A DNA stretch of 64,000 nt from positions 5,022,001-5,086,000 of the forward strand of contig NW_024465751.1 of assembly GCF_017591425.1 (NCBI RefSeq). The letters are read 5' to 3'. This DNA comes from Ochotona curzoniae. Lineage: Eukaryota > Chordata > Mammalia > Lagomorpha > Ochotonidae. The notes under the pieces are model-generated. The model did no database searches. It was not told the DNA's origin and saw only the letters and a program-made list of their open reading frames with translations. This document shows, piece by piece, positions 48,180-59,796 of this stretch. The position numbers were made by a program, and so were the translations under genes. Every line of letters starts with the position of its first letter. The first letter of the stretch is position 1.

Positions 48180-49690
48180 CTAGAAAGTTTTCTGGCTCTT
48201 TTGTGATTCTATGATTCAGGATTTTATTTACTATTTCTGAACAGAATGTCATTTTTAAGATTTATTTATTTTATTGGAAAGGCAGATGCACAGAGAGGAG
48301 GAGTGACAGAGAGGAAGATCTTCCGTCCAATGATTCACTCTCCAAGTGACCGTAATGGCCGGTGCTGTGCTGATCTGAAGCCAGGAGCCAGGAATTTCTT
48401 TCCGAGTCTCCCACATGGGTTCAGAGTCCCAAGGCTTGGGGCCATCCTGGACTGCTTTCCCAGGCCACAAGCAGGGAGCTGGATGGGAAGTGGAGCTGCC
48501 AGGATTAGAACTGGTGCCCATGTGGGATCCTTGTGTGTTCAAGGTGAGGACCTTAACCATTATGCTATCATGCTGGGCCCAAGAATGTCATCTTTTATAG
48601 GACTTGCATTGAACCTTTAGATTGACTTATGTAGTATGAACATTAATGAGAATTATTCTTCTTATGCATGAGTAAGGAATATTTTTCCAGTTTTCAGTGT
48701 CCTGAATGATTTTTGGGTGTCCTTGATGATAATTTTTATTGTAGAAGTTTTTTCTGTTCTTTAGTTAAATTAATTCTTAAATATTTGACTTTTGGTAATA
48801 TTATGAATGGGAGTTATTTAAACAACCATATATTTATTTATTTGGAAAGCTACTGTTTTTATATGCTTATTTTGTAGCATACAAAGTTGTTGAATTGGTT
48901 TATCAATTTTAGCAGATTTTTGGTGGAGTGCTTGGCTTTTCCCATGTACATTATGTCATCTGAACAGTATTACTTTCATCTTTTTCAGTTTTAGTACACT
49001 TCATGTCTTTGTCCTTCCCAATTGCTTACTGGACTATATATTTGGTGAGACATCCTTCTTGTTCCAGGTTTGAGGAGAAATGCTTTCAGCTTTCCCCATT
49101 CAGTGATCTTGGCTGTTGCTTGTGATATATGGCGGGTTTTTGTCATGAAGTGGTTTTGAATCTTGTCACATGTTATTTATTGAGCTGATGATATGAGTCC
49201 TGTTCTTCCTTCCATTAGTGTGATGTAGGATGCTTGTTGACTTTTGAATTATGGTATTCTCTTGCATTTCTGGGATAAATCTCACTTGATTGTAATGTAT
49301 GCTCTTTTTGATTCCATTTTGTCTTCTATTGGCTAGCATCTTATTGAGAATCTTTGTACCAGTGTTCATTCAGTCCATCAGTCTACAGTTTTCTTCTTGT
49401 TCAATGTCATGTCTTTAGTTTTGATATCAAAATAATGTTGGCCCCATAAGAAGAGTTTGGCAGAGTTTCATCCTGTTCAGTACTTTAGAGTAGTTTGGAA
49501 AATGCTGAAGCTACTTCCTCCTTGCATGTTTTGTAGAGCTCCAAGTAAAAACCATCAGCTTCTGGACCTTTCTTTGATGGCAGCAAGTCTATGCATTTCA
49601 GTAGTCTAGTTATCTCTGTATTTATCAGAAAACCTTCCCAGAATGTAACATTTCTGCATTTCCATCATATCATTTATTCTCCTATAAAAC
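48180..49690 (-). mobile_element. LINE-1 ORF2 reverse-transcriptase remnant, split by a CSINE
   Basis: The minus strand reads as LINE-1 ORF2 across the reverse-transcriptase domain. At 49166-49369 (minus) the residues ILNKMLANR and QVRFIPEMQ match the conserved L1 RT blocks. The catalytic A-D-D region maps to about 48955-48963, where a frame shift leaves S-D-D. AACCATCAGCTTCTGGACCT near 49550 is the reverse of the 'gpdgf' region. Many stops and shifts make it inactive. A CSINE (48253-48580) interrupts it, and the sequence resumes on the other side. Confidence 0.88.
48253..48580 (-). mobile_element. CSINE inserted in LINE-1
   Basis: It is complete in reverse, from TTTTAAGATTTATTTATTTT to the head ending GCTATCATGCTGGGCCC. 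The target duplication AGAATGTCAT lies at 48243-48252 and 48582-48591. It is therefore younger than the LINE-1 it splits. Confidence 0.97.
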
Positions 49691-49691
49691 A

Positions 49692-50003
49692 AACAAAAAA
49701 GATTTAATTTTTAATGGAAAAGGAACTTTTCAGAGAGGAGAGACAGAATTATCTTCCATTGATTGGTTCACTCTCCAAATGGCCAGAGCTGAACTAATTT
49801 GAAGCCAGGAGCCAGGGACCTCTCATGGGTCTTCCGTGTGGGCACAGGATCCCAATTCTTTGGGCCATCTTCTGCTGCTTTCTCAGGTCCTAAACAGGGC
49901 ACCCAATGGGAAGTGGAGCAGCCAGGACACAAACCAGTGCCCACATGGGATACCGGTGCTACAAGCTGGAGGATTAGCCTGTTGAGTTATCATGCCACCC
50001 CCC
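49692..50003 (-). mobile_element. CSINE, moderately diverged
   Basis: AAAAAAGATTTAATTTTTAA, CTTCCATTGATTGGTTCACT, GTGTGGGCACAGGATCCC and GCCCACATGGGATACCGG lead to a head ending TTGAGTTATCATGCCACCCC. It lies at the 5' edge of the LINE-1 remnant. Confidence 0.88.
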
Positions 50004-51149
50004 ATCACTTACTTTCATGTTCACTGACACTTATTGCTGCAAATATGGAATCAAGAACAAATATTTGTGTCTATATTTATTCCCAGGTAGAGAAACAAGA
50101 TTAAATGTTGGTTTTTCTTCTATTTATATTAACAAAACACACGCTAGAAACATAAAATGTTTAAGAGGAACATAAGGAATAAGAAGATGAAAAACAGGGG
50201 TGAATGAAATATGGAAAGAAGGAAGAAAGAAAACATGATGAAAAGAAATGGAGGGAAAAAGATTAATATTAATATGTATTTCCAACAAAGTGAAGAGTAA
50301 GCAGAAGCCATTTTTTCCTTGTGAAAATAACTTATTTTTGTCTACTGCAAAAAGATTCACTCTCTCTTGCCATTCTATGTGTTACTGTGAACAAAATGCA
50401 TTTCAAAACTGAAGAGTTGCACACAGGTTGGAGTGTAATTTGCTCCAATTTCATATTAACTACCTAAGAGAAGTAAATGCATTTTTCTTGCATGATTTTA
50501 GGATAAAGGATATATGACAATTTGCTTTAAAGAAAGGGTTGCTTGAACTAGGAGATACTTTCTTCAAGAGTGCTGTGCTTCCTCACAAATAGCCGCAGCA
50601 TAGATATTCTTTTCTAAATCATCAGCCTTATTATGCGGTAAGTCAGCCTTTCGTGACTGATATAATGGAAATGTAGATTTCTGATCTCTCCTATGTTTGA
50701 CTTGCAACTAGTATAAGCATTAATCAGATGAAATGTTTTGCTTTCACGATGTTCTCAAATTAAGATTCTCTTATTTCAACAGTAATATCTCTTTTCAAAT
50801 ATTGATGTTTTATATTTATCACAGGGCTTTGTGTTAAATTTACATAAGATTTCATAATCAAGTTTATTTTTCATACTACATTTAAAAAAAGAAGCAACAT
50901 TTTAGGAAATATAGTTGCTTGAATATAATCATCTATTGTTCTTTTGCCTCTCAACCATGAATGGAGCCATTTTTTTCATTTTACACTTTTACTTATCTAT
51001 GTGAATTTTATGTATTATTTAATGAACAAACTTTAGATCCTCTTTATGATTAAAACACAACACAGACCAAGAATTGTTGTGTTTTTTTTAAGCCTGGTAA
51101 CAGTCTTGAGAAAATTTAAGAACTGGCAACAAATATAATAGTGAAGGTA
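50004..51149. other. Unassigned AT-rich sequence with a purine tract
   Basis: A GA-rich segment is at about 50205-50265. The rest is AT-rich with nothing recognisable. Confidence 0.4.
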
Positions 51150-51880
51150 TTAACTACTTTCCTCTAAGATCACAAACCACTTCAACTCAGCAAAGAAGTT
51201 AGCAGACCTAACCCGAGACATTAAGCAGTGAAATTAAATAAGGAATGTCTGTACTAGGAAGGAATTAATAAAACTATTTCTATTTATAGATAGCATGTTG
51301 TGGTTATGTTCAGAAAAGCTCACGGAATCCACTAGAAAGTTGGAATTAACTAATGAATTTGACAAGGTTGCAAAATCAATACACAAAACTTGATGGTATT
51401 TCTGTATACTCACAACTGGCTATCCAGCAACGAAATGAACAAAATCATCCATTCATAATAACGTTGAAAGAGCAAACATGTTGAAACACACTTCATAATA
51501 CAAATGTGAAACATTTTCTCCAAAAGCTAAAAACAACATTGTTGAAACCAATCATAAAAATCAGTAAATAATTGAAAGATAGCCTAGGCTCATGGGTTAG
51601 AAAACTTAATATTATAAAGATGGTAGTACAATCTCTTGGAAACCCAGTTCATTTCCTTGTATCAATTGAGCCAATGCTGAAACTTAAAATTGCAAAGAAA
51701 ATGAAAGAAACAAAAGAATCCTAAAAAAAAAAAAATACCAAATGTGAAGAACCGTATTTATTGATTTCAAATTTTGGTGATCAAAATAGTATGGTATTAA
51801 TACAAATAAATACATAAGGAAAAATGAAATTGAACTGACAATTTGGAAAGTTAAGTATTTATGGTAAGCTGAGTTTCAAT
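51150..51880 (+). mobile_element. LINE-1 ORF2 remnant
   Basis: A reverse-transcriptase C-terminal segment is read on the plus strand. F-I-D-S-M at 51283-51297 sits where active LINE-1 has F-A-D-D-M, so the second catalytic Asp is lost. TTGACAAGGTTGCAAAATCA, TCTGTATACTCACAACTGGC and GGCTCATGGGTTAGAAAACT then follow the ORF2 order. ATCAAAATAGTATGGTATTA matches 'accaaaacagcatggtactgg'. It has many stops. It overlaps in ORF2 content with the minus-strand remnant at 48.2-49.7 kb, so the two are separate insertions. Confidence 0.85.
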
Positions 51881-53129
51881 GAATATTCCAAAACTGTCCA
51901 ATGTTCTTTGTGATCATTGTTGGACGAAAATTAGGAAAGTCACATTCAAAAAAATTTTATTGGACATACCTACCCCACAAATTGTGTTTTCTTCAAGTGA
52001 CTTAAAAATCAGCGGATTATTTACACACAGAAAACATTACCCCCAGCCACACACAAGCATACAACCATCTCTGTTGAATGGAGAATCAGTTCTCTGGTGT
52101 AATCTTGTATATAAGCACTTATGGTAAGCAATAAAAAGTAAAAACTAAGGGTCACATGCTTAGTTCTCCAGGAACTTGTGTTCTAGACAAGAAGAGATAA
52201 AGGTGTCAGTTTAATATTTCATGATGAATAGCATGTGAATACTGTGTGGCCCAAATGAAGTCACCAAATGCAGATCGGATGGACCAGGAAATGCTTACAA
52301 TTTCCAAGTGTGGGCTGATCATTGAGGGCTGGCTGTGTGGCCAGCCAGGAAGGATGCGCTGAGTCTGAATCTGTGCCACTGCTTTCAGGTTGATTCGACT
52401 GTGACAAAGAGTGTGTATGAGGTCATCAGAAACTCTGAAGAAAGAGGAAAGACTAACACATACTATTCAACAAATTTAATGTTGAAACAGTTTCTTGAAT
52501 AATCACAGCAAGATGGAAAAGAAAGAATACTAAACTTGTGGTCTAGTATCAGATTGCCCTCTGATCAAACATGAACTTTAGGTCTCTTGATCTCAATTTT
52601 TTGTTCCTACTTTAAGTCCTTAACCTTGTTCTAAAGCTCTTTCAATTTAAACTTAAAGAATCTGCACTTTTTAAATAAGACTGCTAGTACACACCCTGAA
52701 AGTAGAAAATCCCATTTATTGGAAACAAACTGTTGAAATCAACAATAATCATCCCCAACGAAAAGTCTACCATAGACACACTAGCATAAGATAATTAAAA
52801 GCAAAGGCAATGCCTAATCTCAAGAACCTTAGTATATTCTACTGATCACAATGAATGCTTGTGGCATTTTCCCTTCCTTGCTCTGATGAAACTGTTACAT
52901 ACCCAAGTCTCTGAGTTTAGCCAGATCTTGTTTTAAAGTCACTAGTTCTGTAAATAGGGGCAATAACCATTATTTTTGCTTTATCCAGATTGACATGCAT
53001 TTCTGTATTGTGTGTATTTTCTGGGGAGAATAAAGAGGAGTAAATAGAAAAAAGAGGAGAGAACCTCTCTATCTAGAAACTATGTCATGGAAAACCATGA
53101 CAAGTAAAAAATTTAAAAGTGATGTTTCA
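51881..53129. other. Unassigned sequence
   Basis: No gene or clear repeat. CAGGAACTTGTGTTCTAGAC near 52171 recalls the L2 phrase 'gagcttacattctag' but is isolated. Confidence 0.4.
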
Positions 53130-53505
53130 TAATCATCAAACAATAATTTTTGGTCCTCCCATCCTTCCATCTCTGGAACTCATTGCCTCACTGTGATATG
53201 CTAAGAATGTCAAATAAGCAGAATTATACAGTATTTGTCTCTTCTGTTCAGCATATTCCACTTCACATGATATTACCGTAGTTCACCCATGTTGCAGAGG
53301 ATTTCAGAATTCCCATCTTTTCCAAAATTGATTCATATTCTACTACATACATTACTATGTTTATCCATTAATAGGAATAACTGATTGACTATCATATTTT
53401 ACTATGGTGAACAATGCTGCTACGATGCTCTGAGATATCCATTGTCAAGACTTCGTATATTTCTCTAGGAGCCAAATTGCTGGATCATAGAGGAACTGTT
53501 TTTGA
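53130..53505 (-). mobile_element. LINE-1 ORF2 end / 3' region
   Basis: TTCAGCATATTCCACTTCAC, TCACCCATGTTGCAGAGGAT, TTTATCCATTAATAGGAATA, GTGAACAATGCTGCTACGAT and AATTGCTGGATCATAG are the reverse of the well-known LINE-1 ORF2 tail. It is old and truncated. Confidence 0.75.
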
Positions 53506-53509
53506 GACT

Positions 53510-53805
53510 GGGGCAACTGGGGAAAGTGCCAGGGCATCTGGGGTGAGCCTCCTCCTGCAATGCTTGCTTCCCATGTGGTGCCAGGTCATGTCCCAACTGC
53601 TCCGTAACTGAAAACTCTGCCTGTGGTCTGGGCAAGCAGTAGAGGAGGTCTCAAGGCCTTCAGCCCCTTCACTCATTTGGGAGACTCAGAAGCAGCTACT
53701 GACTCCTGGCTCCAGCTGACTGGGAGTGACCAGCAGGTGGAGAGTCCTCTGTTTGTTTCTCTTTTTCTGTGTAACTTTCTTTTCATATAAATACATAAGT
53801 CTTAA
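53510..53805 (+). mobile_element. CSINE, old
   Basis: TGTGGTCTGGGCAAGCAGTA, GGAGACTCAGAAGCAGCTAC, TGACTCCTGGCTCCAGCTGA and the tail TTCATATAAATACATAAGTC are recognisable. The head is strongly altered. Confidence 0.75.
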
Positions 53806-53869
53806 GAAAATCATATAAACTAAAAATTTGAGGCACCAATACAGTGTCTTGGGGGTGGTTTAGGTATTA

Positions 53870-54400
53870 TTACTTTAAATTTGTTTCTTGTTTTCTTTCA
53901 AGCCCTGTCACACTGCCTTTCCTTCTGGGGCTTAACTGATGTTGCCTCATGTTTTCTTCCTATCTTTTTTCTCAGATTCAATAAATCATTTTGTCCTATC
54001 TTCACAGTTAATTATGTCTTCAATGTGCCTACTAACCTGCCTTTGAAATCCTCTAATGAACTTTTTGTTTTATTCTGCTAGTTTACTTTTTAGCTCGAAA
54101 ATTTGCTTCTGATTTAATTTTTCCATCATCTATTGGCTTTTAAGTTTTACTCACACATAGTGCCCTTGACTTGTTCCATGTCTTTCGATATCTTTAGCTA
54201 GTAGCTCCGTCCTTAGGCACCCCCACAACCCCTGGGGAGAGTTGATGTGGCTTCTTTTCTTCCTTGAACAGATTGTGCTTTCCTGTCTTTGTTTTGGATA
54301 TCTGTGACTTTTTGCTTTGCTGTTTATTTTTATTTTGCTACTGTTTTGCTTTACTTCCTTTTTTTCCATACTTTTCCCAGTCTGTGACTGTGCTGAAGAT
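53870..54400 (-). mobile_element. Possible old LINE-1 5'/ORF1-region fragment
   Basis: TTTACTTTTTAGCTCGAAAA, TTTGCTTCTGATTTAATTTT and CCATCATCTATTGGC recall the reversed 5' part of old mammalian LINE-1s ('cagctccaaaatttctgtttggttcttttt'). The evidence is one good stretch of about 60 bp. Confidence 0.4.
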
Positions 54401-55051
54401 CGGACTAGGACTCAACATTAAGGTGTTTTCAGGTTGTTTCTGAGCTCATGCCTATACCCGGATATTCGTGGAAACTTACACATTTCCTCATATCTATGTT
54501 GATTTTTCAGTATCCAACTCTTAAATACTCCCAAAGTGGAAAAAGAGAATAATAGGAGATGGAATCCCAAATGTTTATTTCTCTTGTAATCACTTGAGCC
54601 ACAGAGGCCAGAGCTCTCCATGAAGAGAGGTGTGAACGATGACAATAGCTGCCACTTCACTGACCAGGGCAGCACTCAGTGGTCAGAGCACAGATATCCA
54701 ATATTTGGAGTCAGTGTCCCCTCTGCCCACTTTGTCGTCCACAGTGTGTGTAAGCTGCTCCAAGAACATTTGCACATCAGTCTGCCATGGGGCACAGAGG
54801 TAGGGAGAACCAGACACCTGGTGTGTGCGAATAGCTGACATTTGTTGTAGTTCCCGAAGGAAGCACTCAGCCGGAATTTGAAAGCCTACAACAGAATCTA
54901 CCAGTGCAATTTTTGTCTAGGTGAGATGCTACCATTTTCTCATAAATCTTTTGTGAGTTTTAGTTCTAATTGCTAAAAATATTTCTTGTACATGCACATT
55001 ATTTTATCTGGTTTCTCTCCACTTGATAGCGCTCCAAGAGATTTCTAATTC
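54401..55051. other. Unassigned sequence
   Basis: Nothing recognised. Confidence 0.4.
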
Positions 55052-55388
55052 TTTTTTAAAAAAACAGATCTTTTTTTGTTGTTGAAAAGTCAGATATACA
55101 GAAAGGAGGAGAAACAGAGAGGAATTTCTTCCATTTGCTGATTGACTCCCCAAGTGGCCAAAACATCTGGAACTGAGCCAATCCAAAGCCAGGAGACCAG
55201 AGCTTCTTCCAGGTCTTCCACATGGATACAGGGTCCCAAGGGCTTGGGCCTTCCTCAACTGCTTTCATAGGCCACAAGCAGGGAGCTGGATGGGAAGCAG
55301 TGCTTCTGGAATTAGAACCAGGGCCCATATGGGATCCTGGTGTGTGCAAAGCGAGGACTTTTGACACTGGCTATCATGCTGCACACAC
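55052..55388 (-). mobile_element. CSINE, full length
   Basis: TGTTGAAAAGTCAGATATAC, CCCCAAGTGGCCAAAACATC, CATGGATACAGGGTCCCAAG and GCCCATATGGGATCCTGGTG lead to the altered head ending GGCTATCATGCTGCAC. Confidence 0.92.
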
Positions 55389-55392
55389 ACAC

Positions 55393-55540
55393 TTTTTTTT
55401 CCAAATTTTTATCTTTATTGGAAAGTCAGATATACAGAAAGGAAGAGGAGAGACAGAGAGGAAGATTTTCTGTCTGCTGCTTTACTCCCTAAGTGGCTAC
55501 ATCAGCCAGAGCTGAGCCGATCTGAAGCCAGGAGGAGCCC
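55393..55540 (-). mobile_element. CSINE, 5' truncated, in tandem
   Basis: TCTTTATTGGAAAGTCAGAT, GAGACAGAGAGGAAGATTTT and CAGAGCTGAGCCGATCTGAA show the 3' half only. It stops at about AGGAGCCCAGGG. It follows the previous copy with only a short CA-rich spacer. Confidence 0.9.
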
Positions 55541-57811
55541 AGGGAAGTTTCTCACACTTTATCAACAGTGAAGAGCCTCCAGCAGACTTACCTGCAAAGC
55601 TGTGTCTATTTATTGTTTTTGAGTCATATATCTGAGAGAGGAATTTGGGGGTTGTTGGAATGTGTGAGTCTATTAGTCATCAGATCATTGAGGTCTGTTT
55701 TATCTGGACACTCACCCCATGCTTCTCATTTTTGCCACTTTCCTTAGCATGCACAAGCTGAAAAATAACATATTAGCAAAATAGAGCTAAATATGCATTT
55801 AAAATAACGTGTCATGATCAATACAATGAACAGAATACCTATTAAAACATTTCACCACACATTAATAAATATATAAGCACTGAAGGAATCAATTGATATG
55901 TTTATATATGAAAAATACATAAGAATCAACACAATTGATGATTATGCCAATGAAAGATTTTGTTAAGTTTTGGCCACAAATCTGGTTTGGTAGCAAAATA
56001 TGGCTACATATTTCCACCATCAATAACAAACTAAGGCAGGAAAATGATAAAAATGGGTGTTAGGATTTGAAGGAGAGATATAATTCTTAAGGATTATACT
56101 TTTTCTATTCGGAAAATTAATTGAAATAGCAGATAAAATCAATAGACTTAATAAAACATCAAGAATGCTAATAGAATATCACCCCTGTAAAATCATATTA
56201 TGTATTTTTTTCATATTTATTGAAACATCTAACCTAACAACAATGAACAGGGAAAGTTATCACGACCAAATATCAAGATCTATTGCAAGACAATACTAAC
56301 GAAAATACTTTTTCATTGATATTAATTATATTAATTAACTAATGGAACGTAGTAAGTACCTCATTAATATACGAGGTCTAAACATCTCATAAAGTTGGCA
56401 CAACCAAGTAACAGGAAAAGGCCGTCTGTTCAATAGATAAGCTGAGTAACATTTGTTCACTATAGTGTAAAAAATGAATTGTTATTTGTATCTAACATTG
56501 TAAAAATATACACTCTAGGTGTATTAAATGTGAAAAGCAAAGCTACTCAATCAGGAACTGACATACTGAACATAAATAAAGTCCATGCCAATCATAATCT
56601 CTCCTCCATCAAAAGGGAAAAATAAGACAAAATATATAAACACATAAACTGTGGAACAATTTTATTCCTTATCCTTTCAAAGATGTAAAGTTCTGTTTAT
56701 TAAAGTCCATGTTTTATAAGCTATGTTGTAAGCGTAACTCAAAGCAAGTTGTTAATGAAATGTTCTCTGAAACCATTCTCTCCACTAAACATGTTTTCCC
56801 TTAAGAAACAGCGTTAATAAAGATGTCAGTGGGAAATTCCTGATGTGCCCTCCATGGTGGGCAGCAACTGCTATTTACCATCCGCAATGACACAGAGACT
56901 GTGCCGTTTGTAGTATGTTAAACTCCATCATGTCTTTGTCATCTGCAGGAATGTGTCATTTTCCATATAAGATACGAACAGCTTCTGTCCTCTAGAAACA
57001 TGTAAGTCAACATGGTTCAAGATGTGGCTTCAATGCCTATGAGTTGCTTACTGGAGCATCACTTCACCTGCTGTTTGAAACCGGAGCTTCTCCTCTGTGT
57101 AACTGAATTTAAAACAAGCTGCTGAACATGATAATCATGAGATTTAAACCACACTGTGGTAAATAAGCATTATTCCAAAGTAGAAGCTTTTTTATGTATA
57201 TCAGCTATCACTTATTCTTTATATTATCTGATGAAAATGGACAGAAGAGACTATGTCCTCTACCGGAATTGAGAAACACCCCCTTTACTTTGTGGAACTC
57301 ATGGATTTAGGGCTAATTTGTGATTTACTTCTTGCTCTCTAGGTATTATCTGTAGCATATTTTATAATATTCTTTATTCTTAATTTTTTTCTTATTAAAA
57401 GCAGGATTGTGGTCATTAATGGTATGCATTCATTTAATTGGGCTATGGTAGGGTGAAATAGCTAGTGAAGCATGATTTCTGGATGTGTTCATCAGGCTAG
57501 TTCCAAAAGAGCTTATCGTTTCAATTAATGCAAGCAAGCATCAGGTAATCAACCCATTAAACACCTTGCAAAACAAAAAGTCAGAGGAAAGATGAATTCT
57601 TTGTTTCCTTGAGCTGAGGAAATCAATCCTTGCTCTCAGATAGTGGTAATTCCAGTTCTCAGACCTTTAGACTTCACCAATTCTTCAAATACAGCTTCTT
57701 TTATCCCAGACTATCCATGCCCTAATGGTTCTGTTTCTTTGGAGAACTCCAACATAAGGTTTAAAGTTCACATTTGTAAATTTTCCACTACCTCATAAAA
57801 TACTTTATTGC
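55541..57811. other. Unassigned AT-rich stretch
   Basis: About 2.3 kb. The section 55800-56650 is very AT-rich and A-biased, which may hide old LINE-1 sequence, but I could not match a specific block. No coding frame is worth calling. Confidence 0.4.
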
Positions 57812-58143
57812 CAGGCCTGGTGTGGTAGCCTAGCAGCTAAAATCCTCACCTTGCACATGTCGGTGGCCATATGGCCACTGGTTTGTGTCCTGGAAGCCTC
57901 ATTTTCCATCCAGCTCTCTGCTTGTGATTTGGGAAAGCAGTAAAGGATGGACCAAAGCCTTGGGACCCTGCACCCATGTGAGAGACCCAGTAGAGGCTTC
58001 TGGCTCCTGGCTTTGGATTGGCTCAGCACCGGCCGATGCAGTCACTTGGGGAGTGAATCACTGGAGGGAAGATCTTCCTCTCTGTCTCTCCTCCTCTCTG
58101 TGCATCTGAGTTTCCAATAAAAATAAAGAAATATTTTTTTAAA
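57812..58143 (+). mobile_element. CSINE, full length
   Basis: The head CAGGCCTGGTGTGGTAGCCT precedes CACCTTGCACATGTCGGTGG, TTTTCCATCCAGCTCTCTGC, GGATGGACCAAAGCCTTGGG and a TGTCTCTCCTCCTCTCTGTG block. It ends TTCCAATAAAAATAAAGAAA. Confidence 0.94.
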
Positions 58144-59193
58144 TACATGATTGTATCAAAAAATAATTTGATGTTGTTAATATTGTGATTAATCATTTGC
58201 AGGACATTTTGTGGTCAGACACACATTCAACAAAAAAAAATCTAATCTTGGCATTGCAAAACCCAGAAATCTAAAAGTTCTCCTTAGTAAGGAATGTATG
58301 AGTGTGCAGTCTCTATTGAGAATAACTCAAAGCTTTTGCTTGACTACAAACCAAGCGAATAATGAATGTGATCATTGGCCCGTCAACTGGTCTCCTCTGC
58401 AGGCCAGCAGCCTTTCAGTGAATACCACCAGAGGAATTTGTGGGTGATTCAACACTAGATTTCCAGCACACGTATAATCCCAAACTCTTCTAGCTGTTCT
58501 TTTTCCCAGAATAATCATAGCACAGTTTGAATCACTCCTCACTTCTTAAAGCTGATACTTCTTGCAACTGGACTCAAGGCCTCTTATCGTCTCGGCCAAA
58601 TGACTGTAAATCGAGATGACCGTCCATGGAAAGGAAAGCCAAAGTGTCATTGCGTTCCCTGCTTCCAGCGGGGAGGAAATCTTGAAGAGGCTGACTACAG
58701 ATTACTACTCCAGAAAGGAGAAGACCTTGGCCAATCCGTAAGGGTATGAACAAGCTCAGAGGTTGAGCACCATTAGCCTAACAGGTCCAGGGAGAGGAAA
58801 AAGGAAGAACGATTTATTTAACAAAGTGTTCATAAGAAATGCGAAAGTTGGATGCAGGTAATGTGACAATTTGTGTTAAAATGAAACAAAACATTCACAT
58901 GGTGTTTGAGTATTTATATTGAAACAATAAACCTACTTCTCTATACATTTGTTGTATTTGTTTTAGTTACATATTTATCTTCCCCCACTCAACCTAACCA
59001 CAAGTGAATAGACACAGCTGCACACTATAAAACAACAGAGAAGTTTAATTCTGGAACAATAAAAATTGAAATTCCTTTTAAATATTGATTGAAATAATAC
59101 AAGAAAAAAAGAGATGATGCAAGAATGATTCTTGGTAAATTTTATCCAAGATACTCAATCTCTTTCACTGGTTTCTTTTAAAAAACGTTTTAC
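58144..59193. other. Unassigned, contains an exon-like CpG-retaining segment
   Basis: Most is unremarkable. The stretch 58510-58737 lies between a pyrimidine tract ending TTTTTCCCAG and a GTAAGG, and holds several CpGs (see findings). No gene is called, because none of the three forward frames is open across it. Confidence 0.35.
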
Positions 59194-59523
59194 TTTGGAG
59201 TTGGCTTGTTGGCTCAACTGGATAATCGTCCACCACCAAGTGCCAGCATCCCACATGGGCACTGTTTCATGTCTTAGCTGCTTACTTCCAATCCATGCTT
59301 TCTGCTTATGGCTTGAGAGAGCAACAGAGGATGGCCCAATGCTTTGGGACTTGGCACCCACGTGCGAGACCACAGGAAGCTCCTGGCTCCTGGCTTTGGA
59401 TTGGCTCAGTTCTGGCCATTGCAGCCATTTGAGGAGTGAATCAATGAATTGGAAGAACTTTCTCTCTGTCTCTCCTTCTCTCTGTAAATCTACCTTTCCA
59501 ATGAAAATTACTAAATGTTTAAA
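59194..59523 (+). mobile_element. CSINE, left arm of an inverted pair
   Basis: The head TGGAGTTGGCTTGTTGGCTC precedes GTGCCAGCATCCCACATGGG, GGATGGCCCAATGCTTTGGG, GGCTCCTGGCTTTGGATTGG and CTGTCTCTCCTTCTCTCTGT. The tail is A-rich. Confidence 0.92.
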
Positions 59524-59532
59524 AAGTGTTTT

Positions 59533-59796
59533 AAAAAAATTTGTTTTATTTGAAAGGCATAGTTACATACAGAGAGAGAGAGGTTCCATCTGCTACCTCA
59601 CTCCCCAGATGGCTAGATTCAAGAGCCAGAAGATTATTCTGAGTCTCCCATAAAGGTGCAGAAGCCCAGGTCCCTCGGCCTTCTCCATTATGTTGCCAGG
59701 AGCATGAACAGATAGTTGGATCAGAAACGGAGCAACCAGAACTCGAATTGGCACAGATGATGGCTTCATCAGCTAGCCACAATTTTAGCCCCTGTT
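59533..59796 (-). mobile_element. CSINE, right arm of an inverted pair
   Basis: TTGTTTTATTTGAAAGGCAT, CTCACTCCCCAGATGGCTAG, GAGTCTCCCATAAAGGTGCA and GTTGGATCAGAAACGGAGCA run in reverse. The copy is more diverged than its left neighbour and the head is eroded. Confidence 0.82.

Noticed and set aside
59132..59653. 173-codon plus-strand frame
   Set aside because: It lies almost entirely inside the CSINE inverted pair. The residues are the usual spurious CSINE translation (for example PSHMGT, SWLLALDWLSS).
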